DNA of 64,000 bases from Flavobacterium dauae (GTDB lineage Bacteria > Bacteroidota > Bacteroidia > Flavobacteriales > Flavobacteriaceae). The position numbers and the translations under genes are program-made. The stretch covers positions 1,860,001-1,924,000 of the forward strand of contig NZ_CP130821.1 of assembly GCF_004151275.2 (NCBI RefSeq), given 5' to 3'. This document shows positions 26,043 through 35,441 of this stretch, piece by piece. Under the pieces are notes generated by a model. It made no database searches. It was not told the DNA's origin and saw only the letters and a list, made by a program, of their open reading frames with translations. Every line of letters starts with the position of its first letter. Within the stretch, counting starts at the first letter, position 1.

Positions 26043-27803
26043 TTAAATAATCTGCATTTTTTTCATAATAAATGTAGCATTTTTATTTTGACAAATTCCA
26101 TTTTTCAGCTTGTAATCAAAATAGAGTTCATTATTAATTATTTCTACTTCAAAACATTTATTTTCCATAGTTTGTAAGTGGTTATCTGTAGTTTTACAAA
26201 CTTCTAAATCGTGGGTAGCAATTATTCCGGTAGCATTTAAGTTATGTAATTTTTCAATAACACCAATAGTTCCCGTTTTTTTATCGTCGGAATTTGTTCC
26301 TTTTAAAATTTCATCCAACAACACAAAAACCGACTGTTTTTCAGCTTCGTTTACAATTTGTTTCAATCGTTTTACCTCTGCAAAAAAGAACGATTCACTG
26401 TCGGACAATGAATCTGTTAATCGCATAGAAACCCACAACGGCAGTGGATAAATTACAGCTTGTTTGGCATCGATCGGTGCACCGGCATAACTCAACACCA
26501 AATTAATACCAACGGTTCGCAGAAACGTACTTTTACCACTCATATTGCTGCCTGTTAAAATTACAAATCGTTTCTGGCTAAAATCAATCGTATTCTTCAC
26601 TCTTTTATCTTTTAAGATCAGCGGATGTCCCAAATCTTCCATTTTAATTTGGTTAGAAGTTATTATAGGATATTGGTATTCAGGGTTATTGTATGCAAAA
26701 TTCGCTAAAGTGTTTAACGCTTCAATTTCACCTATAATCTGAATCCAATCCCATAAATATTTTTGATTATTTATTTTCCATTGCACTAATTTTTTATGCA
26801 CCCAAAAATGGTATTGAAACGTTCCGTTAAACGCAATAAAAATAAACAGGTTGGCAACCGTGTTTAGTTTTTCAAACAAATTTGCCAGTTGATCTACAAT
26901 TTTTGTTGCACTTTCGTCTTTTGTTTTCAATCTGCTTTGTAATTCGATCAATCCTTTTGATTGAAAAACAGTTGCTTCAAAAAACTGAATCATTTTGGCA
27001 TATTGTTGTAAACTGTTGGCTATTTTATCGCTTTTTCCTATTTCCTTAAAAATATACCGCATCATTACTCCTGCCATTAACAAATTCGTCGAAAAGAAAA
27101 ACATACTTATTTTTGATGCCAACGGATGCCAGTTAAAAATCAATGCAGTTAACGAGCCAATGAACAAAACCGGAAGTACAATTGCCAATAATAAAACTAT
27201 TTTTTTTGGTTTTTCAATGGGCGATGAAGTCCAGGTTTTAATTGCGGCATCTCCTTGTTCTGTGGTATCTGCCAAATGTGCCAATGTTTGAAAATGCTGA
27301 CGAAAATCAATCATTCCGGTTAATTCTTTTACAGCTTCTTGCTTGTTTTTGATTGTTTCTTCGGAAGGAATACTTTGTAAATCCTGAGCTAACTGTTTTT
27401 TTCCTAAAGATGTTCCTGTTCGGTTAAGAAACTGAAAAATGGAATTTTTGCCAAACAGATCCAAATCATACGAATACGCGTGTTGCGGGTCTTGAAACTC
27501 TGCACCATCATCAAATGTTTTTGTACCGGCTAAAAAAGCCATTTCGTCATCATTGATTTTTTTTAAAGTGGTGTGGTATTTTATTTTTAACTGTAATTTA
27601 AGATAGGTATTTACTGCTGCAATAAAAACCACTAACAAACCAAACGCCCACCAACCAAACAATTCGTTGCGTTGGTACATCATTAAATAAAAAAGATAGA
27701 TTGCCGCTGCCAACAAAATAATTCTTGACCAACTTAACCAAACTGCTGTTTGTTTTAACTTAGATAAGATGTTTTGCTGTTGTTTGCCAATATCAGAATA
27801 CAT
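26043..27803 (-). CDS. Membrane-anchored MutS-like ATPase
   Basis: The protein (586 residues from the ATG at 27803) keeps the core and ATPase parts of MutS: LNRTGTSLGKKQLAQDL (domain III-like), Walker A GSNMSGKSTFLRT, Walker B region VFVLLDEILKGTNS and ATHDLEV. It lacks the mismatch-reading domain. Four hydrophobic segments, two near residues 20-65 and two around 200-260, anchor it in the membrane. It is a known but little-studied MutS-related family of Bacteroidota. A role in mismatch repair is unlikely, and its function is open. An upstream TTG start (27848) is rejected because it lies in a terminator. Confidence 0.85.
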   Translation of the reverse strand: MYSDIGKQQQNILSKLKQTAVWLSWSRIILLAAAIYLFYLMMYQRNELFGWWAFGLLVVFIAAVNTYLKLQLKIKYHTTLKKINDDEMAFLAGTKTFDDGAEFQDPQHAYSYDLDLFGKNSIFQFLNRTGTSLGKKQLAQDLQSIPSEETIKNKQEAVKELTGMIDFRQHFQTLAHLADTTEQGDAAIKTWTSSPIEKPKKIVLLLAIVLPVLFIGSLTALIFNWHPLASKISMFFFSTNLLMAGVMMRYIFKEIGKSDKIANSLQQYAKMIQFFEATVFQSKGLIELQSRLKTKDESATKIVDQLANLFEKLNTVANLFIFIAFNGTFQYHFWVHKKLVQWKINNQKYLWDWIQIIGEIEALNTLANFAYNNPEYQYPIITSNQIKMEDLGHPLILKDKRVKNTIDFSQKRFVILTGSNMSGKSTFLRTVGINLVLSYAGAPIDAKQAVIYPLPLWVSMRLTDSLSDSESFFFAEVKRLKQIVNEAEKQSVFVLLDEILKGTNSDDKKTGTIGVIEKLHNLNATGIIATHDLEVCKTTDNHLQTMENKCFEVEIINNELYFDYKLKNGICQNKNATFIMKKMQII

Positions 27804-27831
27804 AATTATTTTTTGCTTAAAAGTAGTTACA

Positions 27832-27861
27832 AAAAAACCATCTTGCAAATGAGATGGTTTT
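27832..27861 (-). terminator. Terminator of the cytochrome c gene
   Basis: AAAACCATCT (27834-27843) pairs with AGATGGTTTT (27852-27861). T7 follows on the minus strand. It overlaps the stop codon of the cytochrome gene. Confidence 0.8.
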
Positions 27862-28240
27862 AGTTTTTTAGATAATATACAATTCCTTTTACCTCTTGCT
27901 CTGTTAGATTAAACCTATGTAAATAATCAATGTTACTGTATTCTTCTTTTATTTTGATAGTCAATTGGTTTTTATGTTGAAGTAGGCTGTCTTGATGATT
28001 GATATAATCTATTAGAAAAGATAATTCGTATTTATCATTTTTAATATTTCCTACAAAAAAACTGTCGTTTGCTGCTTTAGAACCGTGACACGCTATACAA
28101 AATTTTGAATAAAGAACTTCACCTGTTTTTTGCAGTTTTTGCGAATTATAATCTAATACAAAATTTTCTGAATCTTTTTTAGGATAATTACAACTGAAAT
28201 TTATCAAAAGAATTATTGTCAATACCAAAAGATTTCGCAT
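27860..28240 (-). CDS. c-type cytochrome lipoprotein
   Basis: The 126-residue protein has a lipoprotein signal (LLINFSC, Cys at 17) and the heme-binding motif CIACH in YSKFCIACHGSK. It ends with LTEQEVKGIVYYLKN, the usual C-terminal helix of a class I mono-heme cytochrome domain. The axial methionine is not obvious. It is expected to be a periplasm-facing electron carrier. It is monocistronic with a terminator at its end. Confidence 0.87.
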   Translation of the reverse strand: MRNLLVLTIILLINFSCNYPKKDSENFVLDYNSQKLQKTGEVLYSKFCIACHGSKAANDSFFVGNIKNDKYELSFLIDYINHQDSLLQHKNQLTIKIKEEYSNIDYLHRFNLTEQEVKGIVYYLKN

Positions 28241-28325
28241 ATAAAAAGATTTTTATACAATAAATATAATTCTTTTAATTTGGTACACGACAAAAAACAT
28301 TATAAAAAATAATTTACTGATTTTC

Positions 28326-28358
28326 AGACCTAACAGGTTTTAAAAACCTGTTAGGTCT
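28326..28358. repeat. Perfect palindromic repeat (AGACCTAACAGG type)
   Basis: AGACCTAACAGGTTTT and its exact complement are separated by one base. A diverged relative is at 29385-29411 (ACTACAAGATT...ACCTTGCAGGT). This kind of palindrome is common between genes in Flavobacteria. Confidence 0.85.
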
Positions 28359-28422
28359 TGTCTGAAACAAACAGATGTTTAATTTTTGTCGTTTACTAAA
28401 AAGACTGTATTATATTCTTCAA

Positions 28423-28452
28423 ACAAAAAAACCACCTCTTTCGAGATGGTTT
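28423..28452 (-). terminator. Terminator of folD
   Basis: On the minus strand AACCATCTC, loop GAAA, GAGGTGGTT (with G-U pairs), then T7. Confidence 0.8.
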
Positions 28453-28459
28453 CTATAAT

Positions 28460-29347
28460 TTATTTATTTTTCTTTGCTCTGCGTTCTCTGGCAATCAACG
28501 TATTTTTCATAAGCATTGCAATGGTCATTGGACCAACACCACCTGGAACTGGTGTAATCCACGATGCTTTTTCGGCAACTTCATCAAAAGCCACATCGCC
28601 TTTAATTACGTAACCTTTTGCATTGGTTTCATCGGCAACACGGGTAATTCCAACATCAACAATTACAGCACCTTCTTTAATCATTTCTGCTTTTAAAAAT
28701 TCCGGAACGCCCAATGCGGTAATTACAATATCGGCTTCACGGGTAATCGCTTCTATGTTTTGTGTTGCAGAATGCGTTAAGGTAACGGTTGCATTTCCAG
28801 GATACGCTTTACGGCTCATTAACAAACTCATTGGTTTACCAACAATGTTTGAACGACCAATAACTACCACATTTTTACCTTTGGTTTCGATTTTGTTACG
28901 TTCTAACAACTGTAAAATTCCGAAAGGTGTTGCAGGAATAAACGACTCCAACTCTAACGCCATACGACCAAAGTTTTCTGGGTGAAAACCATCAACATCT
29001 TTATCAGGATCAACAGCGTTTAATACTTTTTGCTCATCGATATGTTTTGGCAAAGGCAACTGAACGATGAATCCGTCGATATCATCATTGGTATTTAACT
29101 CGTTAATTTTTGCCAACAATTCTTCTTCCGTTGTTTTTTCGGGCAAAGAAACCAAAGTGGAATCAAAACCAATTTTTTCGCAGGTTTTTACTTTGCTGCC
29201 AACGTATGTTAAGCTTGCCCCGTTGCTACCCACCAAAACCGCTGCTAAATGCGGCACTTTTTCTCCGCGAGCTTTTATTTGAGCTACTTCGGCAGCGATT
29301 TCGTTTTTAATTTCTTCCGATACTTTTTTACCGTCTAATAATTGCAT
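28460..29347 (-). CDS. folD: Methylenetetrahydrofolate dehydrogenase/cyclohydrolase
   Basis: FolD interconverts methylene-, methenyl- and formyl-tetrahydrofolate using NADP. The 295-residue protein has the catalytic [14 protein letters not shown] (Tyr and Lys), [12 protein letters not shown], the [14 protein letters not shown] nucleotide-binding loop and [14 protein letters not shown]. Full length. It lies downstream of ffh on the same strand with a gap of 121 bases. Confidence 0.96.
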   Translation of the reverse strand: MQLLDGKKVSEEIKNEIAAEVAQIKARGEKVPHLAAVLVGSNGASLTYVGSKVKTCEKIGFDSTLVSLPEKTTEEELLAKINELNTNDDIDGFIVQLPLPKHIDEQKVLNAVDPDKDVDGFHPENFGRMALELESFIPATPFGILQLLERNKIETKGKNVVVIGRSNIVGKPMSLLMSRKAYPGNATVTLTHSATQNIEAITREADIVITALGVPEFLKAEMIKEGAVIVDVGITRVADETNAKGYVIKGDVAFDEVAEKASWITPVPGGVGPMTIAMLMKNTLIARERRAKKNK

Positions 29348-29468
29348 TTGTGTTGTTGTTTGTAGTTTGTTATGAATTTAAAAAACTACAAGATTTAAAA
29401 ACCTTGCAGGTTTGTTTTTTATTAGTTTTTTTGACTTTCTACTTTATGACTCTCGCCATTAAGACTAA

Positions 29469-30812
29469 TTACTTCATTCCCATACCTTTCATCTGCCCCA
29501 TCATACGCATTAGGTTTTTACCTTGTGCACCTTGCATCATCTTCATCATTTTACTCATTTGATCGAACTGTTTCAACAATTGGTTTACCTGCTGAATATC
29601 GGTTCCCGAACCTTTTGCGATACGTTGTTTGCGTTTTGCGTCTAACAAAGACGGTCTTTTGCGTTCAACCGGAGTCATTGAATGAATAATTGCTTCGATA
29701 TGTTTAAAGGCATCGTCTTCAATTTCAACATCTTTTAACGCTTTACCAACACCTGGAATCATTCCCATTAAATCTTTCATCGATCCCATTTTCTTTACCT
29801 GTTGAATTTGGCTTAAGAAATCGTCAAAACCAAATTCGTTTTTGGCAATTTTCTTTTGAATTTTTCGGGCTTCTTCTTCATCGTATTGTTCTTGTGCACG
29901 CTCTACTAACGAAATAACGTCACCCATTCCCAAAATACGGTCTGCCATACGATCGGGATAGAACACGTCAATAGCGTCCATTTTCTCGCCCGTACCAATA
30001 AATTTAATTGGCTTGTTTACGATAGATTTAATAGAAATCGCAGCTCCACCACGCGTATCACCATCTAATTTTGTAAGAACAACTCCGTCAAAATTCAATC
30101 GTTCATTGAACGCTTTTGCCGTATTTACAGCATCTTGCCCAGTCATAGAATCTACAACAAACAAGGTTTCGTGTGGTTTAATGGCAGCGTGAACGTTTGC
30201 AATTTCGTTCATCATTTCTTCATCAATCGCTAAACGACCGGCTGTATCTACAATTACAACGTTGAATCCGTTTTTCTTGGCGTGTTCAATCGCGTTTGTT
30301 GCAATAGAAACCGCGTTTTTGTTTTCGGGTTCAGAGTAAACCTCAACACCGATCTGATCCCCAACAACGTGCAACTGATTAATTGCAGCCGGACGGTAAA
30401 TATCACAGGCAACCAATAACGGTTTCTTTGTTTTTTTAGTTTTTAAAAAATTCGCTAATTTTCCGGAAAAAGTAGTTTTACCCGAACCTTGTAAACCCGA
30501 CATTAAAATTACAGTAGGATTTCCCGAAAGATTTACTCCTGCTGCATCGCCACCCATTAATTCGGTTAATTCGTCTTTAACGATTTTAACCATTAACTGA
30601 CCTGGTTGCAACGTTGTTAAAACGTCTTGACCAATTGCTTTTTCTTTTACGCGGTTGGTAAAATCTTTGGCAATTTTAAAGTTAACATCGGCATCTAATA
30701 AGGCACGACGTACTTCTTTTAAGGTTTCGGCAACATTAACTTCTGTAATTTTTCCGTGACCTTTTAATATATGAAAGGCTTTGTCTAATTTATCGCTTAA
30801 ATTATCGAACAT
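29469..30812 (-). CDS. ffh: Signal recognition particle protein Ffh
   Basis: Ffh binds signal peptides and the 4.5S RNA for co-translational targeting. The 447-residue protein (ATG at 30812) has the N domain, the G domain with GLQGSGKTTFSGKLA, DTAGRLAIDEEM and TKLDGDTRGGAA, and the Met-rich M domain ending GQMKGMGMK. A longer frame to 30848 starts inside the promoter -7 box and is rejected. No SRP RNA gene was identified nearby. Confidence 0.96.
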   Translation of the reverse strand: MFDNLSDKLDKAFHILKGHGKITEVNVAETLKEVRRALLDADVNFKIAKDFTNRVKEKAIGQDVLTTLQPGQLMVKIVKDELTELMGGDAAGVNLSGNPTVILMSGLQGSGKTTFSGKLANFLKTKKTKKPLLVACDIYRPAAINQLHVVGDQIGVEVYSEPENKNAVSIATNAIEHAKKNGFNVVIVDTAGRLAIDEEMMNEIANVHAAIKPHETLFVVDSMTGQDAVNTAKAFNERLNFDGVVLTKLDGDTRGGAAISIKSIVNKPIKFIGTGEKMDAIDVFYPDRMADRILGMGDVISLVERAQEQYDEEEARKIQKKIAKNEFGFDDFLSQIQQVKKMGSMKDLMGMIPGVGKALKDVEIEDDAFKHIEAIIHSMTPVERKRPSLLDAKRKQRIAKGSGTDIQQVNQLLKQFDQMSKMMKMMQGAQGKNLMRMMGQMKGMGMK

Positions 30813-30837
30813 ACTTTTTCTTATTGAAACTAAAGGG

Positions 30838-30868
30838 CAAATATACAATAAAGTAGAAAATATGTCAA
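30838..30868 (-). promoter_or_regulatory. Promoter of ffh
   Basis: On the minus strand TTG (30868-30866), 20 bases, TATATTTG (30845-30838). It fixes the ffh start at 30812. Confidence 0.72.
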
Positions 30869-30931
30869 GATTTTGTTTTTGGTTTATTGATAGATCTTAG
30901 ATATGGAGTGTTGAACAAATTCAGCACAACA

Positions 30932-30960
30932 AAAAATGCCGCTCTTACGAACGGCATTTA
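30932..30960 (-). terminator. Terminator of argS
   Basis: AAATGCCG and CGGCATTT form a hairpin, with T6 following on the minus strand. Confidence 0.8.
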
Positions 30961-30965
30961 ATATT

Positions 30966-32753
30966 TTACATTCTGTTTGGAACGTTAATTCCCAATAAAG
31001 CAAAGGCATTTTTAATGGTTTGCCCTACTTTAGCTGACAATTGTACACGGAATACTTTTTTGTTTTCATCTGTTTCTCCTAAAATAGAAACCGACTGATA
31101 AAACGAGTTGTATTCTTTTACCAGATCATACGTGTAATTGGCAATTAATGCCGGACTGTACGTTTTTGCCGCCTGCTGAATGACTTCAGGAAACTGTGCT
31201 AAAATCTTAATCAGTTCTTTTTCTTTTTCATGTAAAGATTTCTCGACTCCTCTCGAAATGACAGCAGAAAAATCGAAATCAGCTTTTCTTAAAATAGACT
31301 GAATACGCGCGTAAGTGTATTGAATAAACGGGCCGGTGTTTCCTGCAAAATCAACCGATTCTTTAGGATCGAACAAAATACGCTTTTTAGGGTCAACCTT
31401 TAAAATATAATATTTCAAAGCGCCTAAACCAATCATTTTATGCAGACTGTCTTTTTCTTCGTTCGATAAACCTTCTAACTTACCTAATTCTTCTGAAATT
31501 TCTTTGGCAGTAACGGTCATATCGTTCATTAAATCATCGGCATCAACAACGGTTCCTTCACGCGATTTCATTTTTCCCGAAGGTAAATCAACCATTCCGT
31601 ACGATAAATGATACAGATGTTCTGCCCAATCGTAGCCCAATTTTTTAAGAATCAAGAACAACACTTTAAAGTGGTAATCTTGTTCGTTACCAACGGTGTA
31701 AACCATTCCGCCTACATCTGGAAAATCTTTAACACGCTGAATGGCTGTTCCAATATCTTGGGTTATATAAACCGAAGTTCCGTCTGAACGCAACACTAAT
31801 TTTTCGTCTAAACCATCTGCAGTTAAATCAATCCAAACCGAATTGTCTTCTTTTTTATAGAAAATTCCTTTAGCCAAACCTTCTTCCACCACATCTTTCC
31901 CCAACAAATAGGTATTGCTTTCGTAATAATTACAGTCGAAATCTACGCCAATGTTTTTATACGTTGCCTCGAAACCAGCATAAACCCAATTGTTCATCTT
32001 TTCCCATAGCGCAACAACCTGCTCATCGCCTGCTTCCCATTTACGAAGCATTTCTTGAGCTTCTAACATTAACGGAGCTTGTTTTTTGGCTTCTTCTTCG
32101 GTTAATCCTTTTTCTATTAATTGATTGATTTCTGCTTTATACGCTTTATCAAATTCTACATAATAATTACCAACCAGTTTATCGCCTTTTAATCCTGTTG
32201 ATTCTGGTGTTTCGTTGTTTCCGAATTTTTCCCAAGCCAACATTGACTTACAAATATGAATTCCGCGATCGTTAATAACCTGTGTTTTATATACTTTTTT
32301 GCCCGAAGCTTTTAAAATTTCGGCTACAGAATATCCTAACAAAACATTACGAACATGCCCTAAATGCAAAGGTTTATTGGTGTTTGGCGATGCGTATTCT
32401 ACCATTACCGCTTTTGAATCGGTGTTGGTTTGTTGGTATCCAAATGATTTATTATCTAAAATAGAATTGAAAAACTGGCTATAATAACTGTCGCTAATAA
32501 CAATATTTAAAAACCCTTGTACCACATTGAATTTTGAAACCAAATCAACATTTTCAACCAGATACTCGCCTATTTTGTTTCCTATTTCGGCAGGATTTCC
32601 TTTTAATTGTTTCACTAACGGAAAAACCACCATAGTAACGTCTCCTTCAAAATCTCGTCGCGTAGCCTGAAATTCCACTCGGTCGATCGTTAAATCGAAC
32701 AATTGTTGAACTGCTTGCTTAATGTACGGCGTTAAAATTTCTTGTAAAGACAT
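30966..32753 (-). CDS. argS: Arginyl-tRNA synthetase
   Basis: The 595-residue class I synthetase charges tRNA-Arg. It has the N-terminal additional domain, the HIGH-equivalent HLGHVRN in ASPNTNKPLHLGHVRNVLLG, the GMVDLPSGKMKSREGT loop in the KMSKS region, and the alpha-helical anticodon-binding domain (about 465-595). Full length. It carries its own -7 box and terminator. Confidence 0.97.
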   Translation of the reverse strand: MSLQEILTPYIKQAVQQLFDLTIDRVEFQATRRDFEGDVTMVVFPLVKQLKGNPAEIGNKIGEYLVENVDLVSKFNVVQGFLNIVISDSYYSQFFNSILDNKSFGYQQTNTDSKAVMVEYASPNTNKPLHLGHVRNVLLGYSVAEILKASGKKVYKTQVINDRGIHICKSMLAWEKFGNNETPESTGLKGDKLVGNYYVEFDKAYKAEINQLIEKGLTEEEAKKQAPLMLEAQEMLRKWEAGDEQVVALWEKMNNWVYAGFEATYKNIGVDFDCNYYESNTYLLGKDVVEEGLAKGIFYKKEDNSVWIDLTADGLDEKLVLRSDGTSVYITQDIGTAIQRVKDFPDVGGMVYTVGNEQDYHFKVLFLILKKLGYDWAEHLYHLSYGMVDLPSGKMKSREGTVVDADDLMNDMTVTAKEISEELGKLEGLSNEEKDSLHKMIGLGALKYYILKVDPKKRILFDPKESVDFAGNTGPFIQYTYARIQSILRKADFDFSAVISRGVEKSLHEKEKELIKILAQFPEVIQQAAKTYSPALIANYTYDLVKEYNSFYQSVSILGETDENKKVFRVQLSAKVGQTIKNAFALLGINVPNRM

Positions 32754-32777
32754 TGTTTTAAATTTTTAATTAAGGTG

Positions 32778-32785
32778 CAAAGATA
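32778..32785 (-). promoter_or_regulatory. -7 box for argS
   Basis: TATCTTTG on the minus strand, 24 bases before the ATG. Only a weak TTA at the -33 position. Confidence 0.48.
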
Positions 32786-32945
32786 AAACTTTTCGGCAGG
32801 TTTTAATTTACTAAAACACGGTGCAGAATTTTTTTTTATTTCGGTGTAACATTTTAAATCAACCGCACACTAATTCATCAAACAATAAATTTAAGCAGCA
32901 ACCTATTTTGGCTACGCTTAAAAATCTTACAAAATAAAGACAAAA

Positions 32946-35354
32946 ATGAAAAAGAAGTACTTAACCCTGTCATTTATTATGGCTGTTTCTGCAAGTGTTT
33001 GGGCACAACAACCCACAAACGGTGACGGAATAATAAAAGGAAAAATTACCGAGAAAATTACTAATGAGCCTGTTGGTTTTGCTTCGGTTGCTATTTCGGC
33101 AAACGGACAAATTATTTCGGGGGATTTATCCGATGAAGACGGATCTTTTACGATAACAAATCTGCCAAATTCTCAAGTGGAAGTTTCGGTAGAGTATATC
33201 GGATTTAAAACCTATAAGAATACCATTGATTTATCGACCGAAAAAACGATTGATCTTGGAACAATTGCTTTGGAAACAGACGAACAAGTTTTAGATGCCG
33301 TTGTGATTAACGCAGAACGCAGTACTATGGAGCAGTTGGTTGACCGTAAAGTAATTCGTGTGGGGAAAGATTTATCTACTGCTGGTGCTTCTGCTTCGGA
33401 TATTATGAACAATATTCCTTCTGTAAACGTTGATCAGGACGGAAATATTTCAATGCGAGGCAACCAAAACGTTCGTGTTTTAATTGATGGAAAACCTACG
33501 CAGTTGGATCCAAAAACAGTTTTAAAGCAGATTCCATCGAATGCGATTGATAAAATTGAGTTGATTACCAATCCATCGGCAAAATACAATCCGGAAGGCA
33601 TGAGCGGTATGATTAATTTTGTATTGAAGAAAAATATGCAGGACGGCTTTAACGGAAGTTATAACGGAAATATTACGTTTGCTAAAGTTCCAAAATTTAA
33701 TCAGGGGATCGATTTAAACTATCGTAAAGGAAAAGTAAATTTCTTTGGAAACTATAATTATTCGGATCAAAAAACATTTAACGATGGTGTTATGACGCAG
33801 TTAGATGATTTAAGCGAGCAACGTTTTGACATTGTAAACGACAATAAAACGCATACTTTTAAAGTTGGTTTTGATATTTATGCAAACGATAAAAACACGT
33901 TTTCGTTTTACACCAACCAAACATACGCTGATGGAATTGGAACGGTGGGCAACACTATTTTTTATCCCAACAATCCTTTGTTTTTACAAACCGATCAATA
34001 CGATGGATCTAATCAGTCGCAAATTTACAATGCCGCTTATAAAAAACTATTCACAAAACCTGGACAAACGTTAGATTTCGAGATAAATTACAGTAAAACG
34101 AACAACGATCAAGGTGGAAATTTTGATATTTTAAACCAAAGTACCAATCCATATACCGATTATAGCGACAATACGGTTGATGCTGTTCAGGCAAATTTAG
34201 ATTACGTACATCCGTTTAACGAAAAAACAAAATTAGAAGTAGGTGCCGAATACCGCAACACCGGCATTGACAATACATACACAACCACAAATACGTTAGG
34301 CAAACCTGCCAGTTTTGAATACAATGTAGATATTGCATCGGCTTATGCTACTTTTGGCTCAAAGTATGACAAATGGGGTTATCAAATTGGTGCCCGCTTA
34401 GAAAAGTATAATGTAGAAGCTAATTACATCATTGGTACAGAACCTGCCGATTTTAAAGACGATTATTTAACCGTTTATCCTTCGGCTTTTTTAAGCTATA
34501 CTCCTACTCAAACCGATTTTTTCCAGATTAGTGCAAGCAGAAGAGTTGACCGACCAAATGTTTGGCAAACAAGACCAATTCGCGATTACAGTACGCCACG
34601 CGTGGTGCAAATTGGTAATCCGGAATTGAAACCGCAGTTTACCAACTCGGTAGAATTTAATTACACCAAAGTTTTTGGCGTTAAAGGAAGTGCTACTTTT
34701 GGAACTTATTACCGAATGATTAACGACCCTATTGAACGTACTTTTTATTTAGATACTTCATCGCCCGACGCTATTGCCGAAAAGAAAATAGTTATGAGTT
34801 ATGGAAACTTTGACGAATCTACCGCTTATGGTGCCGAATTATCTGCAAACTATAAAGTTACCAAATGGTGGGATATTCAGCCAAGTGTAGAATATTATTT
34901 CAGAAATCAACGAGGAATTGTTACAGTTTTAAATCCTGATACCAACGAGGGCGAATTACAACAACGAGAAATTGACAACGGTGTTTTTAATGCCCGTATG
35001 AATAATAATTTTAAAATTACCAATGCGTTTCGTGCCTCTTTATTCGGATTTTATCGTGGCGATGCCAAAGATATTAACGGAACAATGAAAGCAATGTATA
35101 AAATGGATGCCGGATTGCGTTACAGTTTCTGGGAAAATACCGCAAATGTAAGTTTGCGTTTCAACGATATATTTAATACAATGAAAGCCAGTTTTAAAGG
35201 CGATGCCCCTTACCCACAAACCGGAGTGTTTACCTGGGAAAGTCAATCGTTATTTGTCGGGTTTCAATATATGTTCGGAAGCGGTAAAAACCGTGCCTTG
35301 CAACGTAAACAACGCGATAAAAACGAAGTTCAAAACTCCGGAGGATTCTTCTAA
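32946..35354 (+). CDS. Outer membrane beta-barrel receptor with carboxypeptidase-D-like domain
   Basis: The 802-residue protein has a signal peptide (ending SVWAQ, about residue 21), a CarboxypepD_reg-like domain (about 28-115; GKITEKITNEPVGFASVAIS), a TonB plug (about 125-235; RGNQNVRVLIDGKPTQLDP) and a C-terminal 22-strand-type barrel of the OMP_b-brl_3 kind. No SusD partner follows, so it is not a standard glycan-uptake pair. The substrate could be a peptide, metal or other small molecule. Monocistronic, terminator downstream. Confidence 0.9.
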   Translation: MKKKYLTLSFIMAVSASVWAQQPTNGDGIIKGKITEKITNEPVGFASVAISANGQIISGDLSDEDGSFTITNLPNSQVEVSVEYIGFKTYKNTIDLSTEKTIDLGTIALETDEQVLDAVVINAERSTMEQLVDRKVIRVGKDLSTAGASASDIMNNIPSVNVDQDGNISMRGNQNVRVLIDGKPTQLDPKTVLKQIPSNAIDKIELITNPSAKYNPEGMSGMINFVLKKNMQDGFNGSYNGNITFAKVPKFNQGIDLNYRKGKVNFFGNYNYSDQKTFNDGVMTQLDDLSEQRFDIVNDNKTHTFKVGFDIYANDKNTFSFYTNQTYADGIGTVGNTIFYPNNPLFLQTDQYDGSNQSQIYNAAYKKLFTKPGQTLDFEINYSKTNNDQGGNFDILNQSTNPYTDYSDNTVDAVQANLDYVHPFNEKTKLEVGAEYRNTGIDNTYTTTNTLGKPASFEYNVDIASAYATFGSKYDKWGYQIGARLEKYNVEANYIIGTEPADFKDDYLTVYPSAFLSYTPTQTDFFQISASRRVDRPNVWQTRPIRDYSTPRVVQIGNPELKPQFTNSVEFNYTKVFGVKGSATFGTYYRMINDPIERTFYLDTSSPDAIAEKKIVMSYGNFDESTAYGAELSANYKVTKWWDIQPSVEYYFRNQRGIVTVLNPDTNEGELQQREIDNGVFNARMNNNFKITNAFRASLFGFYRGDAKDINGTMKAMYKMDAGLRYSFWENTANVSLRFNDIFNTMKASFKGDAPYPQTGVFTWESQSLFVGFQYMFGSGKNRALQRKQRDKNEVQNSGGFF

Positions 35355-35360
35355 AAACAT

Positions 35361-35396
35361 AAACCGATTGAACGAAAATTTCAGTCGGTTTTTTTA
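35361..35396 (+). terminator. Terminator of the receptor gene
   Basis: AAACCGATTGAA pairs with TTTCAGTCGGTTT, followed by a T run. Confidence 0.8.
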
Positions 35397-35441
35397 TTGT
35401 GTTAAAAAAGCTTATTTTCGTATTTAACCAAATTCTTAAAA

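Noticed and set aside
27803..27848. TTG start and 15-codon extension for the MutS-like gene
   Set aside because: The extension is translated from a terminator hairpin; the ATG at 27803 is natural.
33001..35354. SusC-like function for the outer membrane receptor
   Set aside because: No SusD gene adjacent and the barrel resembles the OMP_b-brl_3 group; kept as a receptor of unknown substrate.
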